NCBI RefSeq assembly: GCF_009380165.1
Contig: NZ_WHUF01000002.1
Coordinates: 868,001 to 932,000, forward strand
Length of the DNA stretch: 64,000 nucleotides
Direction: 5' to 3'
Source: Rugamonas rivuli
GTDB lineage: Bacteria > Pseudomonadota > Gammaproteobacteria > Burkholderiales > Burkholderiaceae_D
Below, in pieces: positions 25,949 to 36,488 of the stretch. The position numbers and the translations under genes were made by a program. Every line of letters starts with the position of its first letter. Position 1 is the first letter of the stretch. The notes below the pieces were generated by a model, which was not told where the DNA came from, searched no databases, and saw nothing but the letters and a program-made list of their open reading frames with translations.

Positions 25949-28900
25949 ATGGAATTTGATCCTCTAGTTACCGCAGCACGCAGCCATGCCATGCCTTCGG
26001 GCGCCGGTGCGTGGCAGCATGCAGTGGAGCCCATCGATCCGCAACCGAGCTACGACCAGTGTCCGTATTTCGTCTTGACAGTGACGCTGGACGGCCGCCT
26101 GGCGGCCTTGAATCTGTACGCCCGCCAGCGCCTGGGCGCCGGCGGTTCGGGCGAACCGGCGGCACGGCTGTATGCCGACTGGGCCGGGCTGGTGCTGCAG
26201 GAAACGGCGCTGCCGGCCGCGCGCGAACATGGCTGCTGGCACGGCGAGCTGGAGCTGCGCGGCGCCGACGGCAGCCTCCATCCCGTGACGCAATCCATCG
26301 AGTTGCAGCCTGCAACGGAACAGCTGCCGGCGCGCTTCCTGTGCCTGGCCTACGACCTGAGCCACTACGACGTCTACGAATCGCTGCTGCGCTTCAAGCG
26401 GCTGTTCCAGGACCATCCGCAGCCGATGTGGGTCTACGATTTGCAGACGCTGCGCTTCCTGGTCGTCAACGCCGCCGCCGTCGCGCACTACGGCTACACG
26501 GAGGCGCAGTTCATGCAGATGACCATCAAGAACATCCGTCCGGCCGAGCACATTCCCGCGCTGGAACGCAATCTGGCGGCCGCGCCGCTCAAAGGCGCGG
26601 AGAAGGCCGGCAACTGGACGCATCTCAAGGCCGACGGCAGCCGCATCGAAGTCCAGATCTCTTCCCATTCCGTCACCATCGCCGGCCGCCAGGCGCGCTT
26701 TGTGGTGGCGCATGACGTGACCGGGCAGCTGCGCATGGAGGCGGCGCTGTACGCGTCGCGCGAGCTCAAGCAGCTGGTCATCAACCACATCCCCCACCAG
26801 ATCTTCTGGAAGGATTTGGACGGCAAGTACCGCGGCTGCAATGCGGTGTTCGCCGCCGCCGCCGGCCTGACGGCGAACGAGGAGGTGGTCGGCAAGAGCG
26901 ACGACGATTTCCCGTGGCGCCACAACGCCGAGGCGATACGCGCCGACGACCGCGACATCGTCGCCACCGGCCGGGCACGCCTCAACGTCGAAGACCATCT
27001 GGCGCAGCGCGACGGCCGCGTGCTCTGGTACCTGATCAACAAGCTGCCTTTCCACGACCAGCGCGGCAACATCATCGGCGTGCTGGGCACGATCGAGGAC
27101 ATCACCGCGCGCAAGCAGGCCGAGCAGACCTTGCAGCTGCGCCAGCGCGCGCTGGAGGCCAGCGACAACGCGGTGGTGATCACCGCCCACGGCCCGGCCG
27201 GCGAGCTGATCGACTACGCCAACCCGGCTTTCACGCGGCTGTTCGGCTACACCGAGGCGGAGGCGGCGGGCCGCAGCCTGGACATGCTGCTGGAGCAGGA
27301 AAGCGGCGACCGCGACGCCTTGCGCGCGGCGCTGAGCGGTGCGCACGAATTGACGATGACCTTGCGCATCGTCCACCGCGACGGCCACCTGCTGTGGGCG
27401 CGGCTGCATGTGGCGCCGGTGCCCGCCGTCGACGGCCCGCCCAGCCACCACGTGTGCGTGCTGACCGACATGACGGAGTCGATCAACTACCAGGTGCAGC
27501 TGGAGCACCAGGCCAACCACGATCCGCTGACCGGCCTGCCGAACCGGGCGCTGTTCGGCGACCGCATGGCGCAGGCCATCGGCTATGCCGAGCGCTACGG
27601 CCATCACCTGTGGGTGGTGTTCATCGACCTCGACAATTTCAAGCTGGTCAACGACAGCCTGGGCCACCAGGCCGGCGACGAGCTGCTGTGCACGGTCGGG
27701 GTGCGCCTGCGCGCCTGCCTGGACGACAGCGACACCGTGGCCCGGCTGGGCGGCGACGAATTCCTGCTGCTGCTGTCGGACTCGCCGGAGTCGCCGGCCT
27801 CGGCGCTGCTGCAGCAGGTGCAGGAAACCATCGCCGCGCCGATGGACCTGGCCGGACAGATGCTGACGGTCACGTGCAGCATCGGCGTCAGCGTCTACCC
27901 GCTGGACGGCGGCGAGCCGCACCAGTTGCTCAAGCACGCCGACATCGCCATGTACCGCGCCAAGGAGGCCGGCCGCAACCAGCTGCAGTTCTACGAGGCG
28001 GCCATGCACAGCCGCATCAGCGAGCGCGCCATGATCGAGGCCGAGCTGCGGCATGCGCTGGCGCGCGACGAGCTGCGGCTGCACTACCAGCCCAAGCTGG
28101 ATTTGCGCACCGGCGCCGTGGTCGGCATGGAGGCGCTGGTGCGCTGGCAGCATCCCGGCATGGGCATGGTGTCGCCGGCGCGCTTCATCGGCGTCGCCGA
28201 GGAAACCGGGCTGATCGTGGAGATCGGCCGCTGGGTGCTGCGCAGCGCCTGCTTCCAGAACGCCGCGTGGCAGCAGGCCGGGCTGATGCCGCTGCGGGTG
28301 GCGGTCAATGTGTCGGCCCGCCAGTTCCGCGATCCGGACCTGAGCCGGGAAGTCCAGGCCGCGCTGTCCGACAGCGGCCTCGACGCGCGCTACCTGGAGC
28401 TGGAACTGACCGAAAGCCTGGTGATGCACAACGTCGAAGGCGCGGTGGCCGTGGTCAAGGGCCTCAAGCAGATGGGCATCGCGCTGTCGATCGACGATTT
28501 CGGCACCGGCTACTCCAGCCTGGCCTACCTGAAGCTGTTCCCGGTCGACTACCTGAAGATCGACCAGTCCTTCGTGCGCGAGATGCTGGCCGAACCCAAG
28601 GTGGCCGCCATCGTCCGCTCCGTCATCGCGCTGGGCCAGAGCCTGGGTTTCCGCGTCATCGCCGAGGGCGTGGAGACGGCGCCGCAGCTGGCCTACCTGC
28701 GCCACCACCTGTGCGACGAGATGCAGGGCTATCTGTTCAGCAAGCCGCTGCCGCCCGACGACTTCGGCGCGCTGCTGCGCGAGGAGCGCTGCCTGGCCCT
28801 GCCGTCCGACGAGGTGCCCGGCGAACAGCAGACCCTGCTGATGCTGGACGACGAGCCCGCGATCATGGCCGCGCTGACCCGCTTGCTGCGCCCGGACGGC

Positions 28901-29242
28901 TACCGCCTGCTGCGCGCCAACACCGCCGCCGAAGCCTTCGACCTGCTGGCCAGCCACCCGGTGCAGGTGGTGGTCAGCGACCAGCGCATGGCGGGCATGA
29001 ACGGCACCGAATTCCTCAGCCGCGTGAAAGACCTGTATCCCGAGACCGTGCGCATCATCCTGTCGGGCTATATCGAGGTGGAGGCGGTGCTCAACGCCAT
29101 CAACCGCGGCGAGATCTACCGCTTCTACACCAAGCCCTGGGACGACCATGCGCTGCGCGACAATATCCGCGATGCCTTCCGCTATCAGCGCATGATGTTC
29201 GGCAAGACGCCGCGCGGCGCCGAGCGTGTGCACGACGGATAG
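25949..29242 (+). CDS. Multi-PAS GGDEF-EAL protein with C-terminal receiver domain
   Basis: A soluble protein of about 1,097 residues for c-di-GMP turnover. Four PAS-type domains occupy residues about 30-510 (for example QPMWVYDLQTLRFLVVNAAA and VITAHGPAGELIDYANPAFTRLFGY in part). GGDEF is intact at residues 601-605. The EAL domain follows with MEALVRW and DDFGTGYSSLAYLK. The protein ends with a receiver domain (MLDDEPAIMAAL, VVSDQRMAGMNGTEFL, IILSGY), an unusual C-terminal position that resembles receivers of RpfG-type proteins. The start is uncertain: ATG 25949 was used, with TTG 25943 and ATG 25988 as alternatives. It heads a run of signalling genes. Confidence 0.92.
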   Translation: MEFDPLVTAARSHAMPSGAGAWQHAVEPIDPQPSYDQCPYFVLTVTLDGRLAALNLYARQRLGAGGSGEPAARLYADWAGLVLQETALPAAREHGCWHGELELRGADGSLHPVTQSIELQPATEQLPARFLCLAYDLSHYDVYESLLRFKRLFQDHPQPMWVYDLQTLRFLVVNAAAVAHYGYTEAQFMQMTIKNIRPAEHIPALERNLAAAPLKGAEKAGNWTHLKADGSRIEVQISSHSVTIAGRQARFVVAHDVTGQLRMEAALYASRELKQLVINHIPHQIFWKDLDGKYRGCNAVFAAAAGLTANEEVVGKSDDDFPWRHNAEAIRADDRDIVATGRARLNVEDHLAQRDGRVLWYLINKLPFHDQRGNIIGVLGTIEDITARKQAEQTLQLRQRALEASDNAVVITAHGPAGELIDYANPAFTRLFGYTEAEAAGRSLDMLLEQESGDRDALRAALSGAHELTMTLRIVHRDGHLLWARLHVAPVPAVDGPPSHHVCVLTDMTESINYQVQLEHQANHDPLTGLPNRALFGDRMAQAIGYAERYGHHLWVVFIDLDNFKLVNDSLGHQAGDELLCTVGVRLRACLDDSDTVARLGGDEFLLLLSDSPESPASALLQQVQETIAAPMDLAGQMLTVTCSIGVSVYPLDGGEPHQLLKHADIAMYRAKEAGRNQLQFYEAAMHSRISERAMIEAELRHALARDELRLHYQPKLDLRTGAVVGMEALVRWQHPGMGMVSPARFIGVAEETGLIVEIGRWVLRSACFQNAAWQQAGLMPLRVAVNVSARQFRDPDLSREVQAALSDSGLDARYLELELTESLVMHNVEGAVAVVKGLKQMGIALSIDDFGTGYSSLAYLKLFPVDYLKIDQSFVREMLAEPKVAAIVRSVIALGQSLGFRVIAEGVETAPQLAYLRHHLCDEMQGYLFSKPLPPDDFGALLREERCLALPSDEVPGEQQTLLMLDDEPAIMAALTRLLRPDGYRLLRANTAAEAFDLLASHPVQVVVSDQRMAGMNGTEFLSRVKDLYPETVRIILSGYIEVEAVLNAINRGEIYRFYTKPWDDHALRDNIRDAFRYQRMMFGKTPRGAERVHDG

Positions 29243-29311
29243 TATTGGTGAGTTTTGTGGCGGCAAAACTTGGCATAATGAATTAGCCCAACAATGGTTG
29301 ATGGAGGCGCT

Positions 29312-30535
<1,224 letters not shown>

Positions 30536-30559
30536 CCACCATCCTTCGCAGGAGTCTGC

Positions 30560-31576
30560 ATGAAACGTCTGGATTTCAAGGCCCTGTTGCTGCTTGCCGT
30601 CGCCGTCTTCGTTGCCGGCGTTTGCCTGTGGCTGGCCTTGCGTCCGGGCGCCAAGCCGCAGGCGGCGCCGGTCTCCATCGTCATTGCCACCAACACCGAG
30701 TATGTCGGCGCCTGCCCGGTGCTGGCGGCCCAGGCCCAGGGCTATTTCGCCGGCCAGCAGCTGACGGTGCAGCTCCAGCCCTACACCAGCGGCAGGGGGG
30801 CGTTGCAGGCCGTCGTCGCCAACCGGGCGGACATGGCGACCGTGGCCGATATTCCCATCATGTTCTTCGCCATGGAGGCCGCGCCGGTGAAGGTGGTCAG
30901 CACCATCTTCCGCACCGGCAGCGACCACGGCCTGGTGGCGCGGCGCGACCGCGGCATCGCCAAGCCCGCCGACCTGAAGGGCAAGCGCATCGGCGTCACG
31001 CTGGCCACTTCCGGCCACTTCACGCTGGACGTGTTCCTCAACCGCCAGCGGCTGGACAGCCACGACGTCGATCTGGTGAACTACCCGCCCGATGCCCTGG
31101 CGCAGGCGCTGGCCGACGGCCTGGTCGACGCCATCAGCGGCTGGGATCCCTTCCTGGCGGCGGCCGAGGAAAGCCTGGGGGCCAACGCCATCCGCTTCAG
31201 CGGCGCCGATGTCTACGAGAGCATCTACAACATGGTGGCGCTGTCGGGCTACATACAGCAGCATCCGCAGACCATGGTCCGGCTGTTGCTGGCGCTGGAC
31301 CAGGGCGAGCGTTTCTGCATCCAGAATCCGGCCGCCGCCGTGGCGTTCTTTCCCAAGCTGTCGCCCAAGGGGCAGGCGGCGATGCTGGCGGCCTGGCCCG
31401 CCCATCATTTCGGACTGGCGCTGGACCAGAGCCTGCTGCTGGTGCTGGAAGACCAGTCGCGCTGGGCGATCAAGGGCGGGCTGACCAAGGCGCGCGAGGT
31501 GCCCAACTTCCTCGACCATGTCTACCTGGACGGCCTCAAGACCGTGCTGCCGGGCGAAGTGACCATCATCTACTAG
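30560..31576 (+). CDS. ABC-type substrate-binding protein (nitrate/sulfonate/taurine type), no transporter nearby
   Basis: A 338-residue periplasmic binding protein of the NMT1/THI5-like (SsuA/TauA/NrtA) fold. An N-terminal hydrophobic segment (residues 9-28) without a clear lipobox or cleavage site may act as a membrane anchor. Motifs such as VLAAQAQGYFAGQQLTV, ADMATVADIPIMF, LKGKRIGVTLATSGHF and DAISGWDPFLA fit the family. No ABC permease or ATPase is present. The neighbours are two histidine kinases on the same strand with gaps of 25 and 10 bases, so it probably serves as a sensory binding protein. The ligand cannot be read from sequence. Confidence 0.88.
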   Translation: MKRLDFKALLLLAVAVFVAGVCLWLALRPGAKPQAAPVSIVIATNTEYVGACPVLAAQAQGYFAGQQLTVQLQPYTSGRGALQAVVANRADMATVADIPIMFFAMEAAPVKVVSTIFRTGSDHGLVARRDRGIAKPADLKGKRIGVTLATSGHFTLDVFLNRQRLDSHDVDLVNYPPDALAQALADGLVDAISGWDPFLAAAEESLGANAIRFSGADVYESIYNMVALSGYIQQHPQTMVRLLLALDQGERFCIQNPAAAVAFFPKLSPKGQAAMLAAWPAHHFGLALDQSLLLVLEDQSRWAIKGGLTKAREVPNFLDHVYLDGLKTVLPGEVTIIY

Positions 31577-31585
31577 GGGCCGCGC

Positions 31586-34105
31586 GTGAAGATCTCCACC
31601 CGCCTCAAGCTGGCGCAAATCATCTGCATCCTCCTGCTGGCGGTGATGGCGGTGGTGTTCGCCCGCACCACGCAGCAGATGCGCCAGGAGATCTCCAAGG
31701 CGGCGGTCAGCGGCGAGGTGCTGCGCGGCGCCGCCGCGCTGCGCTACCTGTCGCTGGAATATGTGCTGTACCACCAGACCCGCACCCGGGCGCAGTGGCT
31801 GCAGCGGCACAGCTCCTTGCAGGCGGTGATCGCCGGCGACAGCGATTTCGCCGGCGAGGCCGAGCTGGAGCTGCTGCACGATATCCGCGAGCGCCACCAG
31901 TCGCTGAAAAGCCTGTTCGTCGAGCTGCAGGGCCTGCAGGGCGAGCTGGCGCGCCAGCCGGAACGGCGCGTGATCCTGCAGGAACTGGAGGCGCGCTTGT
32001 CCGGGCTGATGATCAACCGCGCCCAGTCCATGATGTCGGACGCCGAGGACATGGCCCGCCTGAGCCGGGCCAATATCTTGTCGGCGCAGGCCAACCTGGT
32101 CGCCTCCGGCGCGCTGCTGGGCGGGCTGGTGCTGGTGGTGGTGATCGGCGCCATGGGGTTGACGGTGCGCAGCGTTACCAAGCCGCTGTCGCGGCTGCAC
32201 CAGGCCACCGAGGTGGTGGGCGCGGGCAGCCTGGACTTCGTGCTCGATGCGCGCGCCGACGACGAGATCGGCAGCCTGGCGCGCTCCTTCGACCGCATGG
32301 TGGACCGGCTGCGCCAGACCACGGTCTCGCGCGACGAACTGATACACGCCAACGTGGCCTTGCAGACCGAGGTGTCGGAACGGCTGGCGGCCGAGCGCAA
32401 GGTGGTGGCCCAGCTGGCGCGCATGAGCCTGCTGCACCAGATCACCCGCTCGATCGGCGACCGCCAGGACTTGCCCAGCATCTTCCAGGTGGTGATACGC
32501 TGCCTGGAAGACCAGCTGCCCATCGATTTCGGCGCCATCTGCATGTACGACGGCAGCGCGCTGGAGGTCAGCTGCGTCGGCCTGCGCAGCCGTTCGCTGG
32601 CGCAGACGATGGCGATGGGCGACGGCGCGCAGATCGGCATCGACCAGAACGGCCTGTCGCGCTGCGTGCGCGGACAGCTGGTGTACGAGCCGGATGTGCG
32701 CGCGGTCGACTTCCCCTTCCCGCAGCGCCTGGCCAAGGCCGGCATGCGCTCGATGGTGCTGGCGCCGCTGCTGGCCGAGAGCACCGTGTTCGGCGTGCTG
32801 ATCGTCGCCCGCTCGGCCAGCAGCGACTTCTCCAGCACCGACTGCGAATTCCTGCGCCAGCTCAGCGAGCACGTGGCGCTGGCGGCCAACCAGGCCAGGC
32901 TGTACGGCGCGCTGCAGCAAGCCTACGACGACCTGCACCAGAGCCAGGTGCAGGTGACCAAACAGGAGCGCCTGCGGGCGCTGGGGCAGATGGCCAGCGG
33001 CATCGCGCACGACATCAACAACGCCATCTCGCCGATCGGCCTGTACGCCGAATCGCTGCTGGAAACCGAGCACGGCCTGAGCGAGAACGGCCGCTCCTGC
33101 CTGCAGGTGATCGAGCGCGCCATCGACGACGTGGCCTCGACCGTGGCGCGCATGCGGGAATTCTACCGCCAGCGCGAGCCGCAGCTGACGCACAGCACCG
33201 TCAACGTCAACCTGATGATCCAGCACGTGGTCGACCTGACCCGCGCGCGCTGGTCGGACATGCCGCAGCAGCGCGGCATCGTCATCGAGATGCGCCAGGA
33301 CCTGGCCGAGGACCTGCCGCCCATCCTCGGGGTCGAGGGCGAGATCCGCGAAGCCTTGACCAACCTGATCTTCAACGCGGTCGACGCCATGCCCGACGGC
33401 GGCGCGGTGACGCTGCGCACCCGCTACGCCGAGCAGATGGACGACGGCTCCGGCCCCTACGTGCAGGTCGAGGTGGCCGACAGCGGCACCGGCATGGACG
33501 AGGCGACCCAGCGGCGCTGCCTGGAACCGTTCTTCACCACCAAGGGCGAGCGCGGCACCGGCCTGGGCCTGGCCACCGTCTACGGCATGACGGAACGGCA
33601 TTCGGCCCGCATCGCCATCGTCTCCGAGCTGGGCCAGGGCACGGCGGTGCAGATGTATTTCCCGGTGGCGGTGGTGTCCGATACCGGCGTGCCGGTGATG
33701 CCGTCGTACGTGCCGGGGCCGGGGCTGCGTATCCTGATCGTCGACGACGATCCCACCGTGCTCGCTTCGCTGGAGAACATCCTCAAGCTCGATGGCCACC
33801 AGGTGACGAAGGCGGACGGCGGCCAGGCCGGCATCGACCTGTTCAGCGAGGCCGAGGCGGCCGGGCGCCGCTACGAGGTCGTCATCACCGACCTCGGCAT
33901 GCCGTATGTCGACGGCCGCAAGGTGGCCGAGACCGTCAAGCGGGTGGCGCCGGCCGTGCCGGTCATCCTGCTGACCGGCTGGGGCCAGCGCCTGATCCCC
34001 GACAGCGGCGACGCGCCGGTGCATGTCGACCAGGTGCTCAGCAAGCCGCCCAAGATCCGCGAGCTGCGGCTGGCGCTGGCCAAGTGCAGCGGGCAGCTGG
34101 CCTAG
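31586..34105 (+). CDS. Membrane sensor histidine kinase with HAMP, GAF and receiver domains
   Basis: An 839-residue hybrid kinase. Two membrane segments (about 8-27 and 172-195) flank a helical periplasmic domain. HAMP follows (about 196-250), then GAF (about 285-430), HisKA with H475 in SGIAHDINNAISPI, and HATPase with FNAVDAMPDG and GTGLGLATVYG. A C-terminal receiver carries D769 in VVITDLGMPYVDG. It starts 10 bases after the binding-protein gene, suggesting that the binding protein signals through its periplasmic domain. No DNA-binding output regulator is encoded in the block, so the target is elsewhere or is the GGDEF-EAL-REC protein. Confidence 0.93.
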   Translation: MKISTRLKLAQIICILLLAVMAVVFARTTQQMRQEISKAAVSGEVLRGAAALRYLSLEYVLYHQTRTRAQWLQRHSSLQAVIAGDSDFAGEAELELLHDIRERHQSLKSLFVELQGLQGELARQPERRVILQELEARLSGLMINRAQSMMSDAEDMARLSRANILSAQANLVASGALLGGLVLVVVIGAMGLTVRSVTKPLSRLHQATEVVGAGSLDFVLDARADDEIGSLARSFDRMVDRLRQTTVSRDELIHANVALQTEVSERLAAERKVVAQLARMSLLHQITRSIGDRQDLPSIFQVVIRCLEDQLPIDFGAICMYDGSALEVSCVGLRSRSLAQTMAMGDGAQIGIDQNGLSRCVRGQLVYEPDVRAVDFPFPQRLAKAGMRSMVLAPLLAESTVFGVLIVARSASSDFSSTDCEFLRQLSEHVALAANQARLYGALQQAYDDLHQSQVQVTKQERLRALGQMASGIAHDINNAISPIGLYAESLLETEHGLSENGRSCLQVIERAIDDVASTVARMREFYRQREPQLTHSTVNVNLMIQHVVDLTRARWSDMPQQRGIVIEMRQDLAEDLPPILGVEGEIREALTNLIFNAVDAMPDGGAVTLRTRYAEQMDDGSGPYVQVEVADSGTGMDEATQRRCLEPFFTTKGERGTGLGLATVYGMTERHSARIAIVSELGQGTAVQMYFPVAVVSDTGVPVMPSYVPGPGLRILIVDDDPTVLASLENILKLDGHQVTKADGGQAGIDLFSEAEAAGRRYEVVITDLGMPYVDGRKVAETVKRVAPAVPVILLTGWGQRLIPDSGDAPVHVDQVLSKPPKIRELRLALAKCSGQLA

Positions 34106-34112
34106 GCCGGGC

Positions 34113-34145
34113 CGCCGCTTGGTCGCCGCTTGGTCGCTGCTTAAT
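34113..34145. repeat. Three tandem 11-bp repeats between convergent genes
   Basis: Two exact copies of CGCCGCTTGGT are followed by one diverged copy CGCTGCTTAAT, which overlaps the stop codon of the minus-strand sulfotransferase. They fill the 35-base gap between two convergent operons. This is probably slippage; no terminator is visible here. Confidence 0.7.
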
Positions 34146-35253
34146 CGCTGACCTCGAACGCGACCGGGTCCAGGCGGTCCAGCGTCGCCATGCCGTCGCG
34201 GCCGGCCGCCTGCACCTGCAGGCGCGCGCGCAGCTGGGCCAGATAGTCGGCGCGGCTGCGGCGCAGCGCGTAGTCGCGGAAATTGCTGTGCTCCAGGTCG
34301 CACCAGGCTTGCGCGCGGCCGGCGCTGGAACGGCTGGCGGCCAGCTCGTGCAGCGCCGTCAGGCCGCCGGCGTTGCCAGCGGTCAGGCGGGTGTAGCCGT
34401 AGCGGTCCATATAGCCGCCGGCCAGCGTCTCGATCAGCTCGATCTCCGCCAGCGACAGCTGCTGCTTGAACTTGTCGATGTTGGCGGCGATCGGCGGATA
34501 GCAGTTGGACGACCACAGCGCCGACATCTGCGCCAGCTGGCGCGCTTCCCGCGAGGCGGCCACGTCCAGCATCTGCGGCAGGAAGGCTATGCCCAGGAAG
34601 CGGCACAGCGCCTCCAGCGTGGCCTGCTGGCGCGACAGGAAGTCTTCATAGCGTATCGTCAGCACCCGCTCCGGCCATTGCCGCATGACCTGGTCCGCCG
34701 CCTGGTGGGCGGCCAGCCAGGCCTGGGCATTGAGCAGGGTGTCGAATTCGTGGATGATGGCCTTGTTCATCGACGCCACCTGTGCGCGCGGATCGCGCAC
34801 CACGTTGACGAACAACATGTCCGGATACAGCCGCATCAGCTCCGGCGCGTAGTGCACGCTGTCGAGCGACTTGTCCATCACCACGCCGGCGCCCTGGCGC
34901 TCGCCGGCGCGCAGCAGCAGTTCCCACACCACGCGGTGCACGCTGCGCGGCTGGTCGCGCAGGGTTTCGAACAGCTCGACCGGGTCGAACACCATGTCCG
35001 GCCATTTGACCATGCTCACAGCCTGCAGGCCGACCACGTCGACCACCAGGTTGAAGTAGGCGCGGTCGTCGCGCAGGTCGCCGTACAGCGGCAGCAGCGG
35101 CACCAGGTCGACGATGTGCAGCGGGTAGGGCGAATAGAATTGCGGCGACAGGTTCAGCCGCAGGCGCAGCGCGTGACTGCCGCAGCGGCGCAGCGGTATC
35201 ATCATCACGGGACGCGGCCGCTGCGGGCCGCCGGGCGATACGGTAGTGCTCAT
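34141..35253 (-). CDS. PAPS-dependent sulfotransferase family protein
   Basis: A 370-residue protein with the two PAPS-binding signatures of sulfotransferases. The 5'-phosphosulfate loop is near the N-terminus (RRCGSHALRL, residues 22-31) and the 3'-phosphate motif is VNVVRDPRAQVASM (RDPR at 153-156, Ser 161). It would move sulfate from PAPS to a hydroxyl or amino group of an unknown acceptor, leaving PAP. ATG 35253 follows a strong GAGGAGAG site. It is the last gene of a minus-strand operon that also encodes APS kinase and a DHH phosphoesterase, so donor supply and product removal may be encoded together. No signal peptide is seen, so action in the cytosol is likely. Confidence 0.88.
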   Translation of the reverse strand: MSTTVSPGGPQRPRPVMMIPLRRCGSHALRLRLNLSPQFYSPYPLHIVDLVPLLPLYGDLRDDRAYFNLVVDVVGLQAVSMVKWPDMVFDPVELFETLRDQPRSVHRVVWELLLRAGERQGAGVVMDKSLDSVHYAPELMRLYPDMLFVNVVRDPRAQVASMNKAIIHEFDTLLNAQAWLAAHQAADQVMRQWPERVLTIRYEDFLSRQQATLEALCRFLGIAFLPQMLDVAASREARQLAQMSALWSSNCYPPIAANIDKFKQQLSLAEIELIETLAGGYMDRYGYTRLTAGNAGGLTALHELAASRSSAGRAQAWCDLEHSNFRDYALRRSRADYLAQLRARLQVQAAGRDGMATLDRLDPVAFEVSD

Positions 35254-35264
35254 TTCAACTCTCC

Positions 35265-36488
35265 TCAGAAAACCAGCCAGCCGGCCAGCGCCGCGCACAG
35301 CACGACCCAGGCGGCATCGATATGCCAGCGCGCCAGCGCCCACAGCGCCAGCGCGCAGATCAGCACCGCCGCCCAGCCCGGCTGCACCAGCCCGGCCAGG
35401 GTGAAGGCGGCGGAAAACACCATGCCCGCCAGCGTCGCGCGCACGCCGCGCAGCGCCGCCTGGACCCTGGCCGAGCCGCGGATGCGCTGCATGGCGCCGC
35501 TGGCGGCGATCATCAGCACGGCGCTGGGCAGGAACATGCCGGCGCTGGCGGCGATGGCGCCGGCCAGTCCGGCCACCTTGAGGCCGACGAAGGCGGAGCT
35601 GATCATCACCGGGCCGGGGCTGAGCTGGGTCAGCGCCAGGGCGTCGACGAACTGGCGCGGCGCCAGCCAGCCGTAGGTGTCGACCACGGTGTGCTGCAGC
35701 AGCGGGATGAAGACGTAGCCGCCGCCGAAGGTCAGCAGGCTCATGCCGGCGAACACGGCGGCCAGTTGCAGCAGCAGGCCGGCCTTGGCGCTGAAGGCGA
35801 TCATGCCGCTCAGCGGCAGCAGGCCGGCGGCCAGGGCCAGCGGCAACTCGTGGCGCAGCGCGGCGGATGCGGCCGGGGCCGCCGTCGCCGCATTGGCTGC
35901 GGTGGCGGTGGCGGTGGCCGCAGCGGCGGCCGCCAGCAAGGCCGGGCGGCGGTCGGTGCAGCCGACGACGGCGGCCACGGCCATCAGGGCCAGCGTGGTC
36001 GGCAGGCCGGGCAGGGCGGTCAGCGCCAGCGCCGCGCCGATGCCGAGCGCGGCCTGGCGCCAGTCGTGCACCGCCGCCGACCACAGCCGGCAGCCGGCGG
36101 CCAGCACCACGGCGACGATGGCCGGCGTGATGCCGAGGAACAGCGGCCGCAGCGTGTCCATGCTGCCGAAGCGGAAATACAGGGAGCCGAGCAGCACGAT
36201 GCAGATAAAGGCCGGCAGCACCGCGCACAGGATGGCGACGGCGGCGCCGCTGACGCCGCGCAGCCGGTAGCCGGTGTAGGCCACGACATTGATCGCCACC
36301 GGTCCGGGCAGGATGGAGGCCAGCGCCAGGCCGTCCAGCAGGTCCGATTCCGGCAGCAGGCGATGGCGTTCGACGATGACGTGCTGCGTCACCGCCACCA
36401 TGGCCATGAAGCCGCCGACGCTGGTGCAGCCTATGCGCAGGAACAGCAGGGCCAGCGTGGCCAGCGGCAGTGCTTGGTCACTGGGCAT
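35265..36488 (-). CDS. chrA: Chromate-ion-transporter (CHR) family permease
   Basis: A membrane protein of about 407 residues made of two homologous CHR domains, the long form of the family. Domain 1 has FLRIGCTSVGGFMAMV and SILPGPVAINVVAY; domain 2 has GMSLLTFGGGYVFIPLL and LTQLSPGPVMISSAF. Known members export chromate, an analogue of sulfate. Within this operon a sulfate-like oxyanion is an attractive substrate, but that is inference. An Ala-rich hydrophilic linker lies between the domains (about residues 190-215). The start is either ATG 36488 or GTG 36497; both overlap or abut the end of the DHH gene, so translation is coupled. Confidence 0.88.
   Translation of the reverse strand: MPSDQALPLATLALLFLRIGCTSVGGFMAMVAVTQHVIVERHRLLPESDLLDGLALASILPGPVAINVVAYTGYRLRGVSGAAVAILCAVLPAFICIVLLGSLYFRFGSMDTLRPLFLGITPAIVAVVLAAGCRLWSAAVHDWRQAALGIGAALALTALPGLPTTLALMAVAAVVGCTDRRPALLAAAAAATATATAANAATAAPAASAALRHELPLALAAGLLPLSGMIAFSAKAGLLLQLAAVFAGMSLLTFGGGYVFIPLLQHTVVDTYGWLAPRQFVDALALTQLSPGPVMISSAFVGLKVAGLAGAIAASAGMFLPSAVLMIAASGAMQRIRGSARVQAALRGVRATLAGMVFSAAFTLAGLVQPGWAAVLICALALWALARWHIDAAWVVLCAALAGWLVF

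Noticed and set aside
30622..35676. A plus-strand open frame of 1,684 codons
   Set aside because: It runs out of frame through the binding-protein and kinase genes and antisense through the sulfotransferase; the translation is Gly/Arg/Ala-rich with no domain.
35265..36488. Firm assignment as chromate resistance gene
   Set aside because: Motifs support the CHR family, but no chrB regulator is present and the operon context suggests another oxyanion; function left open.
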